Below are positions 5,090 through 13,878 of a stretch of 27,175 bases of DNA, piece after piece. The first letter of the stretch is position 1; each line of letters starts with the position of its first letter. The notes under the pieces were generated by a model that made no database searches, had not been told where the DNA came from, and saw only the letters and a program-made list of their open reading frames with translations. The DNA comes from CAZNER01 sp964572065 (lineage in GTDB: Bacteria > Patescibacteriota > Dojkabacteria > JAHIVN01): NCBI GenBank assembly GCA_964572065.1, contig CAZNER010000023.1, positions 1 to 27,175 on the forward strand. Reading direction: 5' to 3'. A program made the position numbers and the translations under genes.

Positions 5090-5225
5090 TTTACAGAAAA
5101 AACTATTTAATGCCAGTCAAAAATTATCGGAGAAACATGGAGTGAAAGGTTATAAACATGAATAGATAAATTCTCATTTCTCTTTAAAAGAATATTGAAA
5201 GTTAAACAGTTTCATTAAAAACAAT
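5082..5225 (+). repeat. Dispersed direct repeat, copy 2 (orphan gene 3' end)
   Basis: Diverged copy of 1833-1975. In frame it still reads SLQKKLFNASQKLSEKHGVK, then GYKHE and TAG (5088-5165), matching KQLFNASHKLLEKYEVKGYK of the gene at 1505. Only this C-terminal fragment survives; the 5' part of the paralog is absent. The similarity continues about 50 bases past the stop. Confidence 0.55.
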
Positions 5226-5358
5226 ATTGTATAATGTTTTCTATAATAATTCTTTAATTATAAATAATCTTTTAATCAACAAACTAAATATATTGCGTAT
5301 ATATTCTATTTTTTATATAACTAATACGTTCATAGCTTATCTTTAAAAAAATATAAGA

Positions 5359-6672
5359 ATGTTTAAAAATATAAAAAATAATTTTACACTATTTTCTCAA
5401 ATAATAAATATATTTGTACTTTCTATTTTACTATTCAACATTTTCTCAACCCCTGTTATTGCTGGAAATGCAACCGTTTCTGTGATTATAAAGAATACGA
5501 GCGGGCAAGGTCTACCCTCAGTTCCTATCACTTGTACATCAACAGCTCCAAAAGTTGGAACTGAATTACCTCCAGCACCTGATATTAATTATTTAACAAC
5601 TAATGGAAATGGGATTGCAAATTGGTCTGTTGATGGGATAGAAGGTTATACTTACAAATGTTTTGCAAGCTCTGCAACGTATACAGTAAATAATGTTACT
5701 TATTACTTTAGTAGTCCTTCTCCTTCAGAAGCATTTTCATTAATACCAGGTCAAACTCAACAAGTAAATATAACAGGCACACCATACAACACTGGTAGCT
5801 CAAATAATAACTCAAATACATCAACTACATCTGAACCTGAAATTGAATATGCTCCTGTTTCAGAAACCGAAATCTCATCCACTTTTACTAAAGAAGGTTC
5901 AGAAACGACTTCATTCACCGATATGACATTAGAAGATTCTAAAACAGTAAGTGAACTTACTATAGATGATGCTGAATTTGGAAAAATTAAATATCTTGAA
6001 GATAAAGACTTATCTGATGATAAATTCTTGTCAATATTCGAAGATCTTGATAATTATTTTAATTTTATGACTGGAAAAGTTACTGTAGATACACAAGATG
6101 TATCAGAGTTTAATTCAAAAGCTTTAGTAACTTTTTATAATATTAACTTAGTAGGAAATGAAATCAAGATAGCTTTAGATGACGAATACAACGAAGAAAT
6201 AAGCAGCAGTGCTGAATATAATAAAGAAACTAAAGAGCTATCTTTTGAAGTCAGCTCATTTTCAGAATATGAGGTAATGCCAAATATGCAAATCTCATTA
6301 GAAAAAGATTCAATAACTATTGATACTTATAATTACACAATTTCCGGAACAGTAGAAGACTTGGATTCAACCATTGAAGTTGAATTAAACGGTGAAAAAA
6401 TAGAAGAGAATATCGAAATAGATAAAAACGGTAATTTTAATATTGAACTGACTCTTAAAGAAGGTGATAATACTATTAATATAACAACAACCGGAATCTC
6501 AGGATACAGCGAAAGTATCAATAAGAATATCAACTATACACCTCCTACAAATTACATATATTGGATAGTAGGTGGCGTTGCACTCTGTATACTGTTCTTA
6601 ATTTCAGTAATAACTGCTGTGTTCTTTATTATTAAGAAAAAGAAAAAATCTAAAACTAAAAAAAAGATTTGA
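5359..6672 (+). CDS. Secreted or surface Ig-like protein with a C-terminal membrane anchor
   Basis: The 437-residue product has an N-terminal export signal (basic NIKNN, hydrophobic IINIFVLSILLFNIF, cleavage region around STPVIAG). A beta-rich domain of residues ~37-130 resembles a carboxypeptidase-regulatory or Ig-like fold (ATVSVIIKNTSGQGLPSVPI). A Ser/Asn-rich linker and an acidic central region follow. Another Ig-like module sits at ~310-390 (YTISGTVEDLDSTIEVELNG through EGDNTINITT), resembling the bacterial Ig/glucodextranase-B type. The C-terminus has one membrane segment (WIVGGVALCILFLISVITAV) and a poly-Lys tail. This topology suits a cell-surface adhesin or scaffold. No enzymatic motif is seen. 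The start ATG has no Shine-Dalgarno-like sequence. Confidence 0.75.
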   Translation: MFKNIKNNFTLFSQIINIFVLSILLFNIFSTPVIAGNATVSVIIKNTSGQGLPSVPITCTSTAPKVGTELPPAPDINYLTTNGNGIANWSVDGIEGYTYKCFASSATYTVNNVTYYFSSPSPSEAFSLIPGQTQQVNITGTPYNTGSSNNNSNTSTTSEPEIEYAPVSETEISSTFTKEGSETTSFTDMTLEDSKTVSELTIDDAEFGKIKYLEDKDLSDDKFLSIFEDLDNYFNFMTGKVTVDTQDVSEFNSKALVTFYNINLVGNEIKIALDDEYNEEISSSAEYNKETKELSFEVSSFSEYEVMPNMQISLEKDSITIDTYNYTISGTVEDLDSTIEVELNGEKIEENIEIDKNGNFNIELTLKEGDNTINITTTGISGYSESINKNINYTPPTNYIYWIVGGVALCILFLISVITAVFFIIKKKKKSKTKKKI

Positions 6673-6802
6673 TGAAAATCCTGTCGTATTTATGAACAGT
6701 GTCAAACACATTACTCAAACACATATTCATATTCTTCCTGGTAAAGGTGGACTTCGTCTATTAATATCACCTTTCGAAAACATTCCAGACAAAAAACAAT
6801 GA
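6671..6802 (+). pseudogene. Possible HIT-domain fragment
   Basis: Overlapping the end of the surface-protein gene in another frame, about 43 codons read DENPVVFMNSVKHITQTHIH, then ILPGKGGLRLLI, and end at TGA 6800-6802. The QTHIHILP string resembles the HxHxH region of histidine-triad (HIT) proteins, but only two of the triad histidines are present and the rest of the domain is missing. It is best treated as a gene fragment; identity is weakly supported. Confidence 0.3.
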
Positions 6803-6889
6803 GAGACCAGTTATTAAACATTTTAGAAAAATAATATTAGAATCCTAGAATTAAATCTTAATTTTTAGTTTCATATATCTTTTATTTTA

Positions 6890-6898
6890 TGCTATTAT
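6890..6898 (+). promoter_or_regulatory. Candidate extended -10 promoter for the Fe-S ATPase operon
   Basis: TGCTATTAT (TGn plus TATTAT) lies 42 bases upstream of the ATG at 6941, the first gene of a three-gene overlapping operon. No -35 is obvious. Confidence 0.4.
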
Positions 6899-6940
6899 GA
6901 ATAAATACCCTTTACTATTTAAATTTTAAAATTAAATTAT

Positions 6941-7264
6941 ATGAAATATGCAATTCCTATAGAATCCCAGGACATAAAAGATGAGATATCGGAAGTATTT
7001 GGTAGAAGTAAATTTTTTGCTGTATACGATTCAGAAACAAAGAGTATAGATTTCCTAGAAAATCCTGGAAGTAAGGAATCTAGAGGGGCTGGTATATCAG
7101 CAGTTCAGTTTCTGATAGAAAAAAAAATAAACAAAGTATTAACAACTAATATCGGGCCAAATGCTGAAAATACATTAAAATCGTCTGGAATAAATCTTGA
7201 AATAATAGAAAGAAATACTCTAGAAAACATCAAAAACGAATATTTTGAAAAAAATGAAAAATAG
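6941..7264 (+). CDS. NifX/NafY-like FeMo-cofactor-binding family protein
   Basis: The 107-residue product has the layout of the dinitrogenase iron-molybdenum cofactor family (Pfam PF02579). It starts with a beta strand (KYAIPIES), then VFGRSKFFAVYD, the NPGSKESRGAGISAVQFL glycine-rich turn and helix, and TTNIGPNAENTLKSSGI. It covers nearly the whole family domain (~95-110 residues). Known members bind metal clusters or act as cluster carriers; many genomes that carry them lack nitrogenase. It overlaps the next gene by 11 bases. Immediate linkage to two Fe-S-motif MinD-like ATPases is a conserved arrangement known from other bacteria and archaea, pointing to metallocluster handling rather than nitrogen fixation. 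Confidence 0.8.
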   Translation: MKYAIPIESQDIKDEISEVFGRSKFFAVYDSETKSIDFLENPGSKESRGAGISAVQFLIEKKINKVLTTNIGPNAENTLKSSGINLEIIERNTLENIKNEYFEKNEK

Positions 7265-8111
7265 AAAAATTGTAGTAACAGGTGGCAAAGGAGGTACTGG
7301 CAAGTCGACTATTGCTATTTTAATTGCTTTTAAAGCTCTCAATCAAGGTAAGAAGGTTCTTCTTGTTGATTTAGATATTGAATGCCCAAATGATTACCTA
7401 ATACTTGGAATTAATAAACTAACGAATCCTAGTAGCAATACATATTGCTACTATCCAGAAATTGACCCCAAAAAATGTAAGAAATGTGGTCTTTGTATAT
7501 CTTCTTGTTCTTCGAATGCACTATTTAAATCAAAAGATTCTATCCCAAAGCTGCATAAGACACTTTGTAGTTCATGCGGTGTCTGCTGGGAAATTTGTCC
7601 TCATAATGCAATAAAAAAAGTTAAAGAAAAAAATGGAGAAATCTATATAAACAAATTATCAGATAATTTTACTCTTGCAACAGGAAGAATAATACCTGGT
7701 ATTCGAGAAACTAGCCCTGTTGTAACCCAGACAAAAAAATATCTTGAATCATATTACAAAAATTTCGATTTAGTAATATTTGATACAGCAGCTGGAACTC
7801 ATTGTAATGTCATTAAAGCACTTGAAGGAAACCAAAGAGCTATTGCCGTCACTGAACCTACACCTTTAGGCAAGCATGACCTAAATATAATTTTAAAAGT
7901 ACTTAAAGTATTAAATATACCCTCACATATTGTAATAAATCAATTTGATATTGGAGATATTAATTTAATAAAAGAAATATCAAAAAATAATCATAGTCCA
8001 ATCATTGGGGAACTACCATATAATAAGAAACTAGCAAAAATATATTCTAATGGGAGATTTTTTGAAAATAAAAATCTAAGTAAATTACTTAATTTAAACC
8101 TTGTTATATGA
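7254..8111 (+). CDS. MinD/Mrp-type ATPase with two 4Fe-4S ferredoxin motifs (first of pair)
   Basis: The 285-residue SIMIBI P-loop ATPase has a deviant Walker A GGKGGTGKS at residues 10-18 with the signature lysine, and VLLVDLDIECPN as switch region. It carries an inserted ferredoxin-like unit: C75, C78, C81, C85 and C105, C108, C111, C115, two CxxCxxCxxxC sets that could hold two [4Fe-4S] clusters. The later DLVIFDTAAGTHC matches Walker B, and AVTEPTPLGKHDL and VINQFD are nucleotide-binding motifs. ATG 7254 is preferred over TTG 7245 because it aligns the N-terminus with its paralog. It overlaps the next gene by ATGA, so they are probably co-translated. Substrate unknown; Fe-S assembly or redox signalling is inferred. 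Confidence 0.85.
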   Translation: MKNRKIVVTGGKGGTGKSTIAILIAFKALNQGKKVLLVDLDIECPNDYLILGINKLTNPSSNTYCYYPEIDPKKCKKCGLCISSCSSNALFKSKDSIPKLHKTLCSSCGVCWEICPHNAIKKVKEKNGEIYINKLSDNFTLATGRIIPGIRETSPVVTQTKKYLESYYKNFDLVIFDTAAGTHCNVIKALEGNQRAIAVTEPTPLGKHDLNIILKVLKVLNIPSHIVINQFDIGDINLIKEISKNNHSPIIGELPYNKKLAKIYSNGRFFENKNLSKLLNLNLVI

Positions 8112-9001
8112 ATAAAAGAATTACCATAGCTTCAGGAAAAGGTGGAGTTGGAAAAAGCATGATCTCATCTATGATTTCTATTCTTTTTTCAAAAGATAAT
8201 AATGTTGTAGCCATAGACTGTGATGTTGATGCTCCTAACTTAGCACTTTGGCTAGGAATTGATACAAGTAATAAGAATTTAGCAGATAAAACTAAATTTA
8301 TCAGTACAACTAAAAAACCCCAAATAGATAAATCAAAATGCAACAACTGCGGTAAATGCGTACAAAAATGTAACTTTGATGCTTTAGAAAAAGGAAAGTC
8401 ATATCCTAAACTGATCTCATATAGATGTGAAGGTTGTCAGTTATGCAAGATAGTATGTCCGAATAATGCTATAAAAATGGTATCCGTAAAAAACTGTTTA
8501 CTAAGCATTTTTCAAACTGATTATAATTTTTCAGTAATTCAGGGACAAATACAACCTGGTGAAGCAGAGTCAGGAGAAGCTGTAACTGAAATCAGAAAAT
8601 ATGCTAATTCCATTTCTAGAAAAGATAGTATATTTATCCAAGACGCTGCAGCTGGTATTGGTTGTCCGGTTATAGCTTCTATAGTAAACAGCAACTATGT
8701 AATTATAGTCGCCGAACCATCTAAATCATCGTTTTCTGACATGAATAGAATTATTCGAGTAATAAACCAATTCGAAATTCCTTATGGAATAGTAATAAAT
8801 AAATATGGATTAAATAATAATATTTCTAACGAGATAATCAAGCAGTCAAAAAATAATTTTTTAGGAAAAGTCAGTTACGATCAAGAAATAATAAAATCAA
8901 TAGTAAATATGACTCCTATCTTCGAAACCAACCTAAAAGCTAAAAAAGAAATTAAAGATATATTTAAAAAAGTGAATGATTTAATATTTAATGATAAATA
9001 A
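8108..9001 (+). CDS. MinD/Mrp-type ATPase with two 4Fe-4S ferredoxin motifs (second of pair)
   Basis: Paralog of the preceding gene, 297 residues. Deviant Walker A SGKGGVGKS at residues 9-17; VVAIDCDVDAPN switch; ferredoxin insert C78, C81, C84, C88 and C107, C110, C113, C117; IFIQDAAAGIGC in the Walker B position; then VAEPSKSSFSD and VINKYG. Having both partners with intact motifs suggests a heterodimeric ATPase, as in other organisms with this gene pair. The upstream NifX-like gene is the likely cluster carrier or partner. It starts inside the stop codon of its neighbour. Confidence 0.85.
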   Translation: MNKRITIASGKGGVGKSMISSMISILFSKDNNVVAIDCDVDAPNLALWLGIDTSNKNLADKTKFISTTKKPQIDKSKCNNCGKCVQKCNFDALEKGKSYPKLISYRCEGCQLCKIVCPNNAIKMVSVKNCLLSIFQTDYNFSVIQGQIQPGEAESGEAVTEIRKYANSISRKDSIFIQDAAAGIGCPVIASIVNSNYVIIVAEPSKSSFSDMNRIIRVINQFEIPYGIVINKYGLNNNISNEIIKQSKNNFLGKVSYDQEIIKSIVNMTPIFETNLKAKKEIKDIFKKVNDLIFNDK

Positions 9002-9003
9002 TA

Positions 9004-9126
9004 ATAAAACAAGTAACTTTCAAAGAAGATTTAGAGAAAACATAGAATCTTGTTAAAAGTCTATTTAAAATTAATAATAGTTATCTTGGAGATATAGCTC
9101 TTTATAAAAAATACAGAAGAAAATAA
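9004..9126 (+). pseudogene. Short gene remnant with an in-frame stop
   Basis: Just after the second ATPase, one frame reads IKQVTFKEDLEKT, TAG (9043-9045), then NLVKSLFKINNSYLGDIALY and KKYRRK to TAA 9124-9126. The composition looks coding and the frame holds across the stop. No start codon and no recognisable family; a decayed C-terminal fragment. Confidence 0.35.
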
Positions 9127-9204
9127 TGAAGAAATTTGACTGTAAAACTCAATATTTGTTTTATAAGAAATTTTAAATAATAAATCGCTAAAATATGATT
9201 CTTC

Positions 9205-9789
9205 TTATTTATACAAATCCGGTATTTTTCTTTCATACCCCATATACTGAAAAATCCACTGCCATTTATCATAAAGCTCTTTTGCCTCTGCTTTCAATTC
9301 TTTATCTAAATCTATCAGTTTATATTTTTCATCAACTTTAAACATTGCATATTGAATAGCCTTTTTAAAGCTTTCCTCCGTATTTTTATAAAACATAGTA
9401 AATATATGAAATACTCCTTTTGGATCTAAAAATTTAAAACAATCAGCATTTTTATATAGTTTTGATTCAATATACTTCTGCTTTCCTCCATGATGAGTTT
9501 CTATGATTTCAAAAATTATTTTAGCTTTATCTTCTGAAATATCATTTTTTTTAAATATCTTTTTCGCATAATTCAAAGCCATTGGGATATGATCTTTTAT
9601 GTTTCCCCCCTCCTTCGATTCCCAAATAAATAAATCTGCTAAGTATGTACCCAACCATAACACATCACTATTATGCTTATATTTCTTTGTTAACTCATTT
9701 AACTTCTTATCAGTCAAATTATTTAAAACCTCTCCAGGAGCAGGTTTAGAATATAATTCTTTTTTTATCGTTTGAATTAAATTCTTCAT
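9205..9789 (-). CDS. HD-domain-like protein
   Basis: The 194-residue, mostly helical cytoplasmic protein is read from ATG 9789, preferred to the upstream TTG 9801. The middle (SDVLWLGTYLADLFIWESKE, then DHIPMALNYAKKIF, then KAKIIFEIIETHHGG) and the later YKNADCFKFLDPKG resemble the helical core of HD-superfamily phosphohydrolases. There are histidines at DHIP and HHGG and an aspartate at NADC. A textbook adjacent HD dyad is absent, so metal binding and activity are uncertain. Its 3' flank shares an 18-base string, AATTTTAAATAATAAATC, with the 3' flank of the next minus-strand gene. Nucleotide hydrolysis is a guess from fold resemblance only. Confidence 0.55.
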   Translation of the reverse strand: MKNLIQTIKKELYSKPAPGEVLNNLTDKKLNELTKKYKHNSDVLWLGTYLADLFIWESKEGGNIKDHIPMALNYAKKIFKKNDISEDKAKIIFEIIETHHGGKQKYIESKLYKNADCFKFLDPKGVFHIFTMFYKNTEESFKKAIQYAMFKVDEKYKLIDLDKELKAEAKELYDKWQWIFQYMGYERKIPDLYK

Positions 9790-9889
9790 AATAATAAGCA
9801 AGTATTATTATAATATAATCTTGTCATATTATAATTATAAAAGGAATAAATTTGTCTATAAAAATTTTAAATAATAAATCTTCTAATAT

Positions 9890-10807
9890 TTATTTATATT
9901 CCTTCATTTTGTCCTCAATATTTGACTTCTTAGCCTTAATACTAGATATCTCAGTTAATAACTTTTCCCTCATCTGCTTATCATAATTCTGAAATCCCGA
10001 ATAATATTCACTTTGTGCATCTGAAAATTCCAACTCCAACTTAGCATATTCATATGTAAGCAAAGTAATCTGATATTCATCCCCTACTATACTCGCTTGT
10101 ATAAACTCATCTGTAATTTCCGCGTTTTCATTTAAAAAATTAACAATATCATCAAGATAATCTTTTATAACCTGATTTTTTATATCAGTATCTTCATTAA
10201 TTTCAATATCATTTATAGTACTCTTTAACTCTTCATACTCCGCAGCCCAATCTGAGCATTTTTGAGACATAGTTAATAGTTCTTCCTCTGTATCATACTC
10301 ATACATCTCCTGGTACTGTGCATCAATGTTATTAATTGTAAATATATGAGGCTGAATTTCTTCTTCATACTCAACAATATCTTTATACCTCTGTCCTATG
10401 CTGATGGATAAATCATAATACCTATGTAAAGAAGTATCTAAATCAGCAATTAAAGAATTTGAAGAAGGTATCTCATCCTTATATTCTGAAATACTGCTTA
10501 TAAAATTATTAGATATATCCTTTGAATTAGTAACAACCTCTAGCTCTTTCCAATTACCTTCTGTCTTAATATTTTTATCATCTAAGTTTAATAACTTCGG
10601 TATATCTTCTTCTAGATTTTTAAGTAATGTCTTACTTTCATAATAATTAGCCTCTACAGAAGAAACATAACCCTTTGATTTCTTTGGTAGATATACATAT
10701 CTATATAACAAGTATCCACCAACAGACAAAAGACCTATTAAAAAAACAACTATTCCACTTATGATTAAGATTATTTTTAATCCTTTACTTTTTTTAGGAT
10801 TTTTCAT
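9890..10807 (-). CDS. Membrane-anchored protein with a coiled-coil ectodomain, function unknown
   Basis: From ATG 10807 (a GTG 30 bases further up is less likely) the product is 305 residues. A basic N-terminus (KNPKKSKGLK) precedes a single membrane segment (IILIISGIVVFLIGLLSVGG) and an outside domain rich in Glu, Ile and Tyr. The ectodomain is predicted helical, with coiled-coil-like runs (EEELLTMSQKCSDWAAEYEE and, near the end, KAKKSNIEDKMKEYK). The topology recalls membrane-tethered scaffold proteins. It lies between the HD-like gene and the M20 peptidase on the same strand. No family is recognised. Confidence 0.7.
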   Translation of the reverse strand: MKNPKKSKGLKIILIISGIVVFLIGLLSVGGYLLYRYVYLPKKSKGYVSSVEANYYESKTLLKNLEEDIPKLLNLDDKNIKTEGNWKELEVVTNSKDISNNFISSISEYKDEIPSSNSLIADLDTSLHRYYDLSISIGQRYKDIVEYEEEIQPHIFTINNIDAQYQEMYEYDTEEELLTMSQKCSDWAAEYEELKSTINDIEINEDTDIKNQVIKDYLDDIVNFLNENAEITDEFIQASIVGDEYQITLLTYEYAKLELEFSDAQSEYYSGFQNYDKQMREKLLTEISSIKAKKSNIEDKMKEYK

Positions 10808-10879
10808 GAGAGAAAATTTAAAAAAATATACACCCACAGTTTAGCAGAGAGTATTATTTGAAACAAATACATTTTTTAT

Positions 10880-12202
10880 TTAAAATGACTTACTCCAAAA
10901 ACTATCACTAAAATCCAAAGCTTTTTTAACTATCTTTAGATTATAATTTTCATCTACTGAATGCATACCGCAATCTTCATTAGCAAGAGGTGCTAATATC
11001 TGAGGAACGGATAATATATCATTAAAATATGTAACAATAGGCAGACCTCCTCCGCAGAACTTAACAAGAGGTTCTTTACCAAATGCTTTCTTTAGATGTT
11101 TCCTTGCTGTTTTAATATATTCGTTATCCAAATTAAGTTTTATACCATAATATGGACTTGCTATATCCAATTTATAATCAACATAATTTGGAACCTGCTT
11201 TTTAATAAATTTCTTAAATAATTCGACAATCATTTTAGGATCCTGAGATTTAACCAATCTGAAATTAATCTTTGCAGTTGCATAAGAAGGAATACTGTTC
11301 CTGTACCCCTCTCCTGTATAACCCGAATCTAAACCCGTTACAACTACTGCAGGTCTAAGACCTGTCTGTGTATAAAAATCATTATTATCTTCAGTTACAA
11401 GAGCCTTAGTTCCAGATAGCTTCTTATAATAATCCAAATCAAATGGAATATTCTTATTCATTTCTCTTATTTCATCACCAATATCATCTACATTATCATA
11501 AAAACCATTAATAGCAATAGAACCATTCTCTTTATAAATTCTATTAATAATTTTAATCAATTCATGTGAAGCAATTGGGGAAGCTCCTCCATATAAACCT
11601 GAGTGTAAATCCTTATCTGAAGTAATACACTTCAAAGTAGAATTAAAACCTCCTCTAAAACCTGCTTCAACAACCGGATAATCTGAAGTTATCTCTCCAT
11701 CAGAAATCATTATAAAATCACAATTCAATAACTTTTTTTTATCTTTAATGCATTTCTCTAAATTAGGAGACCCAGTCTCTTCATTCCCTTCAATAAAGAA
11801 TTTAATATTATATTTCAATTTTCCTTTCTCAATTAAATTAAAAATATTTATAATATGGATCATCACCTGCCCTTTGTTATCAACTACTCCTCTTGCATAA
11901 AGCCTTCCTGATCTCTCTGTTAATTTGAAAGGATCAGAACTCCAACCTTCTGACTCAGAAGCAGGTTGAACATCATAGTGTCCATAGATTAAAGCTGTTT
12001 CATATTCTTTGTTCTGAATATACTCTGCTAATACAACCGGGTTATCATAACCTTTAATTATTTTAACTTTAAATCCCTTGCTTTTAAATGTTCTTTCTAG
12101 CCATTCAACTGTCTTCTCAATTTCAGATTTAAATTCATCTGATGTTGAGACGCTTTTAAATTTGATGAATTCTTTTAAGAGGTTTTTATATTTTTTATTC
12201 AT
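10880..12202 (-). CDS. M20-family metallopeptidase (dipeptidase / ArgE-DapE-like)
   Basis: The 440 residues match an M20 dipeptidase. YGHYDVQPA (H75, D77) and GVVDNKGQ (D108, bridging metal ligand) are followed by EGNEETGSP (E141 general base, E142 ligand), MISDGE (fourth metal ligand) and EDCGMHSVDEN with the last histidine. All di-zinc ligands appear present. A lid/dimerisation insert lies between about residues 190 and 310. The length fits the cytoplasmic dipeptidase branch rather than the shorter DapE. It likely hydrolyses di- or small peptides in the cytosol, useful for amino-acid salvage in an organism with limited biosynthesis (inference). Same strand as the genes around it, with 65-72 bp gaps. 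Confidence 0.9.
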   Translation of the reverse strand: MNKKYKNLLKEFIKFKSVSTSDEFKSEIEKTVEWLERTFKSKGFKVKIIKGYDNPVVLAEYIQNKEYETALIYGHYDVQPASESEGWSSDPFKLTERSGRLYARGVVDNKGQVMIHIINIFNLIEKGKLKYNIKFFIEGNEETGSPNLEKCIKDKKKLLNCDFIMISDGEITSDYPVVEAGFRGGFNSTLKCITSDKDLHSGLYGGASPIASHELIKIINRIYKENGSIAINGFYDNVDDIGDEIREMNKNIPFDLDYYKKLSGTKALVTEDNNDFYTQTGLRPAVVVTGLDSGYTGEGYRNSIPSYATAKINFRLVKSQDPKMIVELFKKFIKKQVPNYVDYKLDIASPYYGIKLNLDNEYIKTARKHLKKAFGKEPLVKFCGGGLPIVTYFNDILSVPQILAPLANEDCGMHSVDENYNLKIVKKALDFSDSFWSKSF

Positions 12203-12268
12203 AAATTATCTTTGATAATATAGAATAATATACATTATTCAGCTTCATGATACAAATTCTATAAAATT

Positions 12269-13828
12269 TTAATATTTATTTTTCCCAAAAACATACTCAG
12301 GAATTTCGAATTGATTAATAATAGTATTATTAGATTCAACTCTCCTTACAAAAATTATTGTCCAATCATCTACATAAACCGGTGCCCAATCATCATCCTC
12401 TACCCGCTTTATCAAAAATTCCTGTGCCCATGGAGTCATATCCAGTCTATAAAAAAATATGGCATTAAAATTATACTGATTATCAATTTTTTTCCATCTT
12501 TCTTCATTTTCCTGCATTTTGATATAAGTATTTTCCATAAATTCAACACTATATGCTTCAGGTCTGTTATCAACAAATAATTCTTCCTCAGGAAATAGAT
12601 TATAAATAAGATATCCACCAATATCGTAATTATTAAATATTGGACCAGTTAGCTTGTTCTTCTTGAAAAATTCACTAGAAGATAAATTATTTTCCCACAG
12701 ATCTATACCAGAATTGTAATTAAATATAGAGAAGTATTGATTTGGTATAAGAACAAAAATAATTATAATAATTACAGACAACATTACTAATATTTTCTCT
12801 AAAAAACTTTGCAGTTCATTCGATAATAATTCACTTAATTCATTTAATATATTTGATCCACAAGAAATCAAAAATAGCCCAAAAAGAGGAAATGTCCTTA
12901 CCATTCTTATACCTAAAATACCAAATGCAATAAGTAAAATGGCTTCAGATAAATATTTAATAAATTTCTTCTTAATTATTAATAACAAAATTAATATAAC
13001 TGTTAAAATAATTAATAATTCAAAATGTATATAAAAGAAACTCGAAAATCTCTTCTGCATGAAAAATACTGATTGGTTTTCAGCAAGCATATATCCATAG
13101 TTGTCGAAAATATTCAACGGAGCCAATATACCTCTTAGTCCATTTGGATTAATCAAACAAGCCAGCAATGATAAGAAAAAAACTATAACTAATTGTTTTA
13201 ACTTGTCTTTACTATTAATTAAGCTATCAATGATAAAAACTCCAATAACAAACAATCCCAAGATAAAAAACAGATGAAGATTAACCCAAAATGCTTGCAA
13301 AAATGGAAAGATATATAGAAATTTATAATTTAATTTGCCCTCATTATATTTTGTTAAAATATAATAATAAATTCCTAAGAAAAGATAGCTTAATCCTTCA
13401 GGTCGGATTTCTGCTCTGCTAGTAATAAGTGGGATGCTCAATAATGCTAGAAAAAACACTAATATAAATTTTTTCTTTCTCTTACTAGAAAAAATAAATA
13501 ATAATAGAATAATTGTACTTAACAAGGTATAGATTATCGATAATCCTTTAAAACCTACTAATTTATTTAAATAATAAAAAATAACCCCACTTCCCCAATG
13601 ATGATTAATCGTTTCATATTCAGGTTCTGTATAGGAATAATAATTTGAATTTAATAAATTCGAATCTTCAAAAACTAACTCACCATTTTTAATATGTCGC
13701 CCTAAATCCGAATTAATCAGATTAATCTTTCTAGTAAAAGATAATACAAATATTATGCATAAAATCACCAAAGCAAATAACTTTATATGTTTTGAATCTA
13801 TACAAAATGAACTTTGACTTTTATCCAT
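12269..13828 (-). CDS. Polytopic membrane protein, GT-C glycosyltransferase-like
   Basis: The 519 residues contain about ten hydrophobic helices. The first extracytoplasmic loop after TM1 has SDLGRHIKNGELV, an acidic motif in the position where GT-C enzymes have their catalytic Asp. HHWGSGVIFYYLNK follows. The C-terminal soluble domain has GPIFNNYDIGGYLIYNLFP and LFVDNRPEAYS, a pattern found in uncharacterised bacterial GT-C-like proteins. Such enzymes use polyprenyl-phosphate sugars outside the membrane. Donor and acceptor cannot be told. The adjacent gene encodes a second GT-C-like protein, so the pair may glycosylate surface proteins or a surface polymer (inference). Confidence 0.65.
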   Translation of the reverse strand: MDKSQSSFCIDSKHIKLFALVILCIIFVLSFTRKINLINSDLGRHIKNGELVFEDSNLLNSNYYSYTEPEYETINHHWGSGVIFYYLNKLVGFKGLSIIYTLLSTIILLLFIFSSKRKKKFILVFFLALLSIPLITSRAEIRPEGLSYLFLGIYYYILTKYNEGKLNYKFLYIFPFLQAFWVNLHLFFILGLFVIGVFIIDSLINSKDKLKQLVIVFFLSLLACLINPNGLRGILAPLNIFDNYGYMLAENQSVFFMQKRFSSFFYIHFELLIILTVILILLLIIKKKFIKYLSEAILLIAFGILGIRMVRTFPLFGLFLISCGSNILNELSELLSNELQSFLEKILVMLSVIIIIIFVLIPNQYFSIFNYNSGIDLWENNLSSSEFFKKNKLTGPIFNNYDIGGYLIYNLFPEEELFVDNRPEAYSVEFMENTYIKMQENEERWKKIDNQYNFNAIFFYRLDMTPWAQEFLIKRVEDDDWAPVYVDDWTIIFVRRVESNNTIINQFEIPEYVFGKNKY

Positions 13829-13878
13829 ATAGGAATGAATAATTTTATTTGCTATTGACTAAAGACATTAAACATTTC

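Noticed and set aside
8104..8346. Minus-strand 80-residue ORF
   Set aside because: Antisense to the strongly supported second Fe-S ATPase.
12311..12621. ORFs in other frames within the GT-C-like gene
   Set aside because: They overlap the C-terminal domain of a well-supported gene and have composition typical of shadows.
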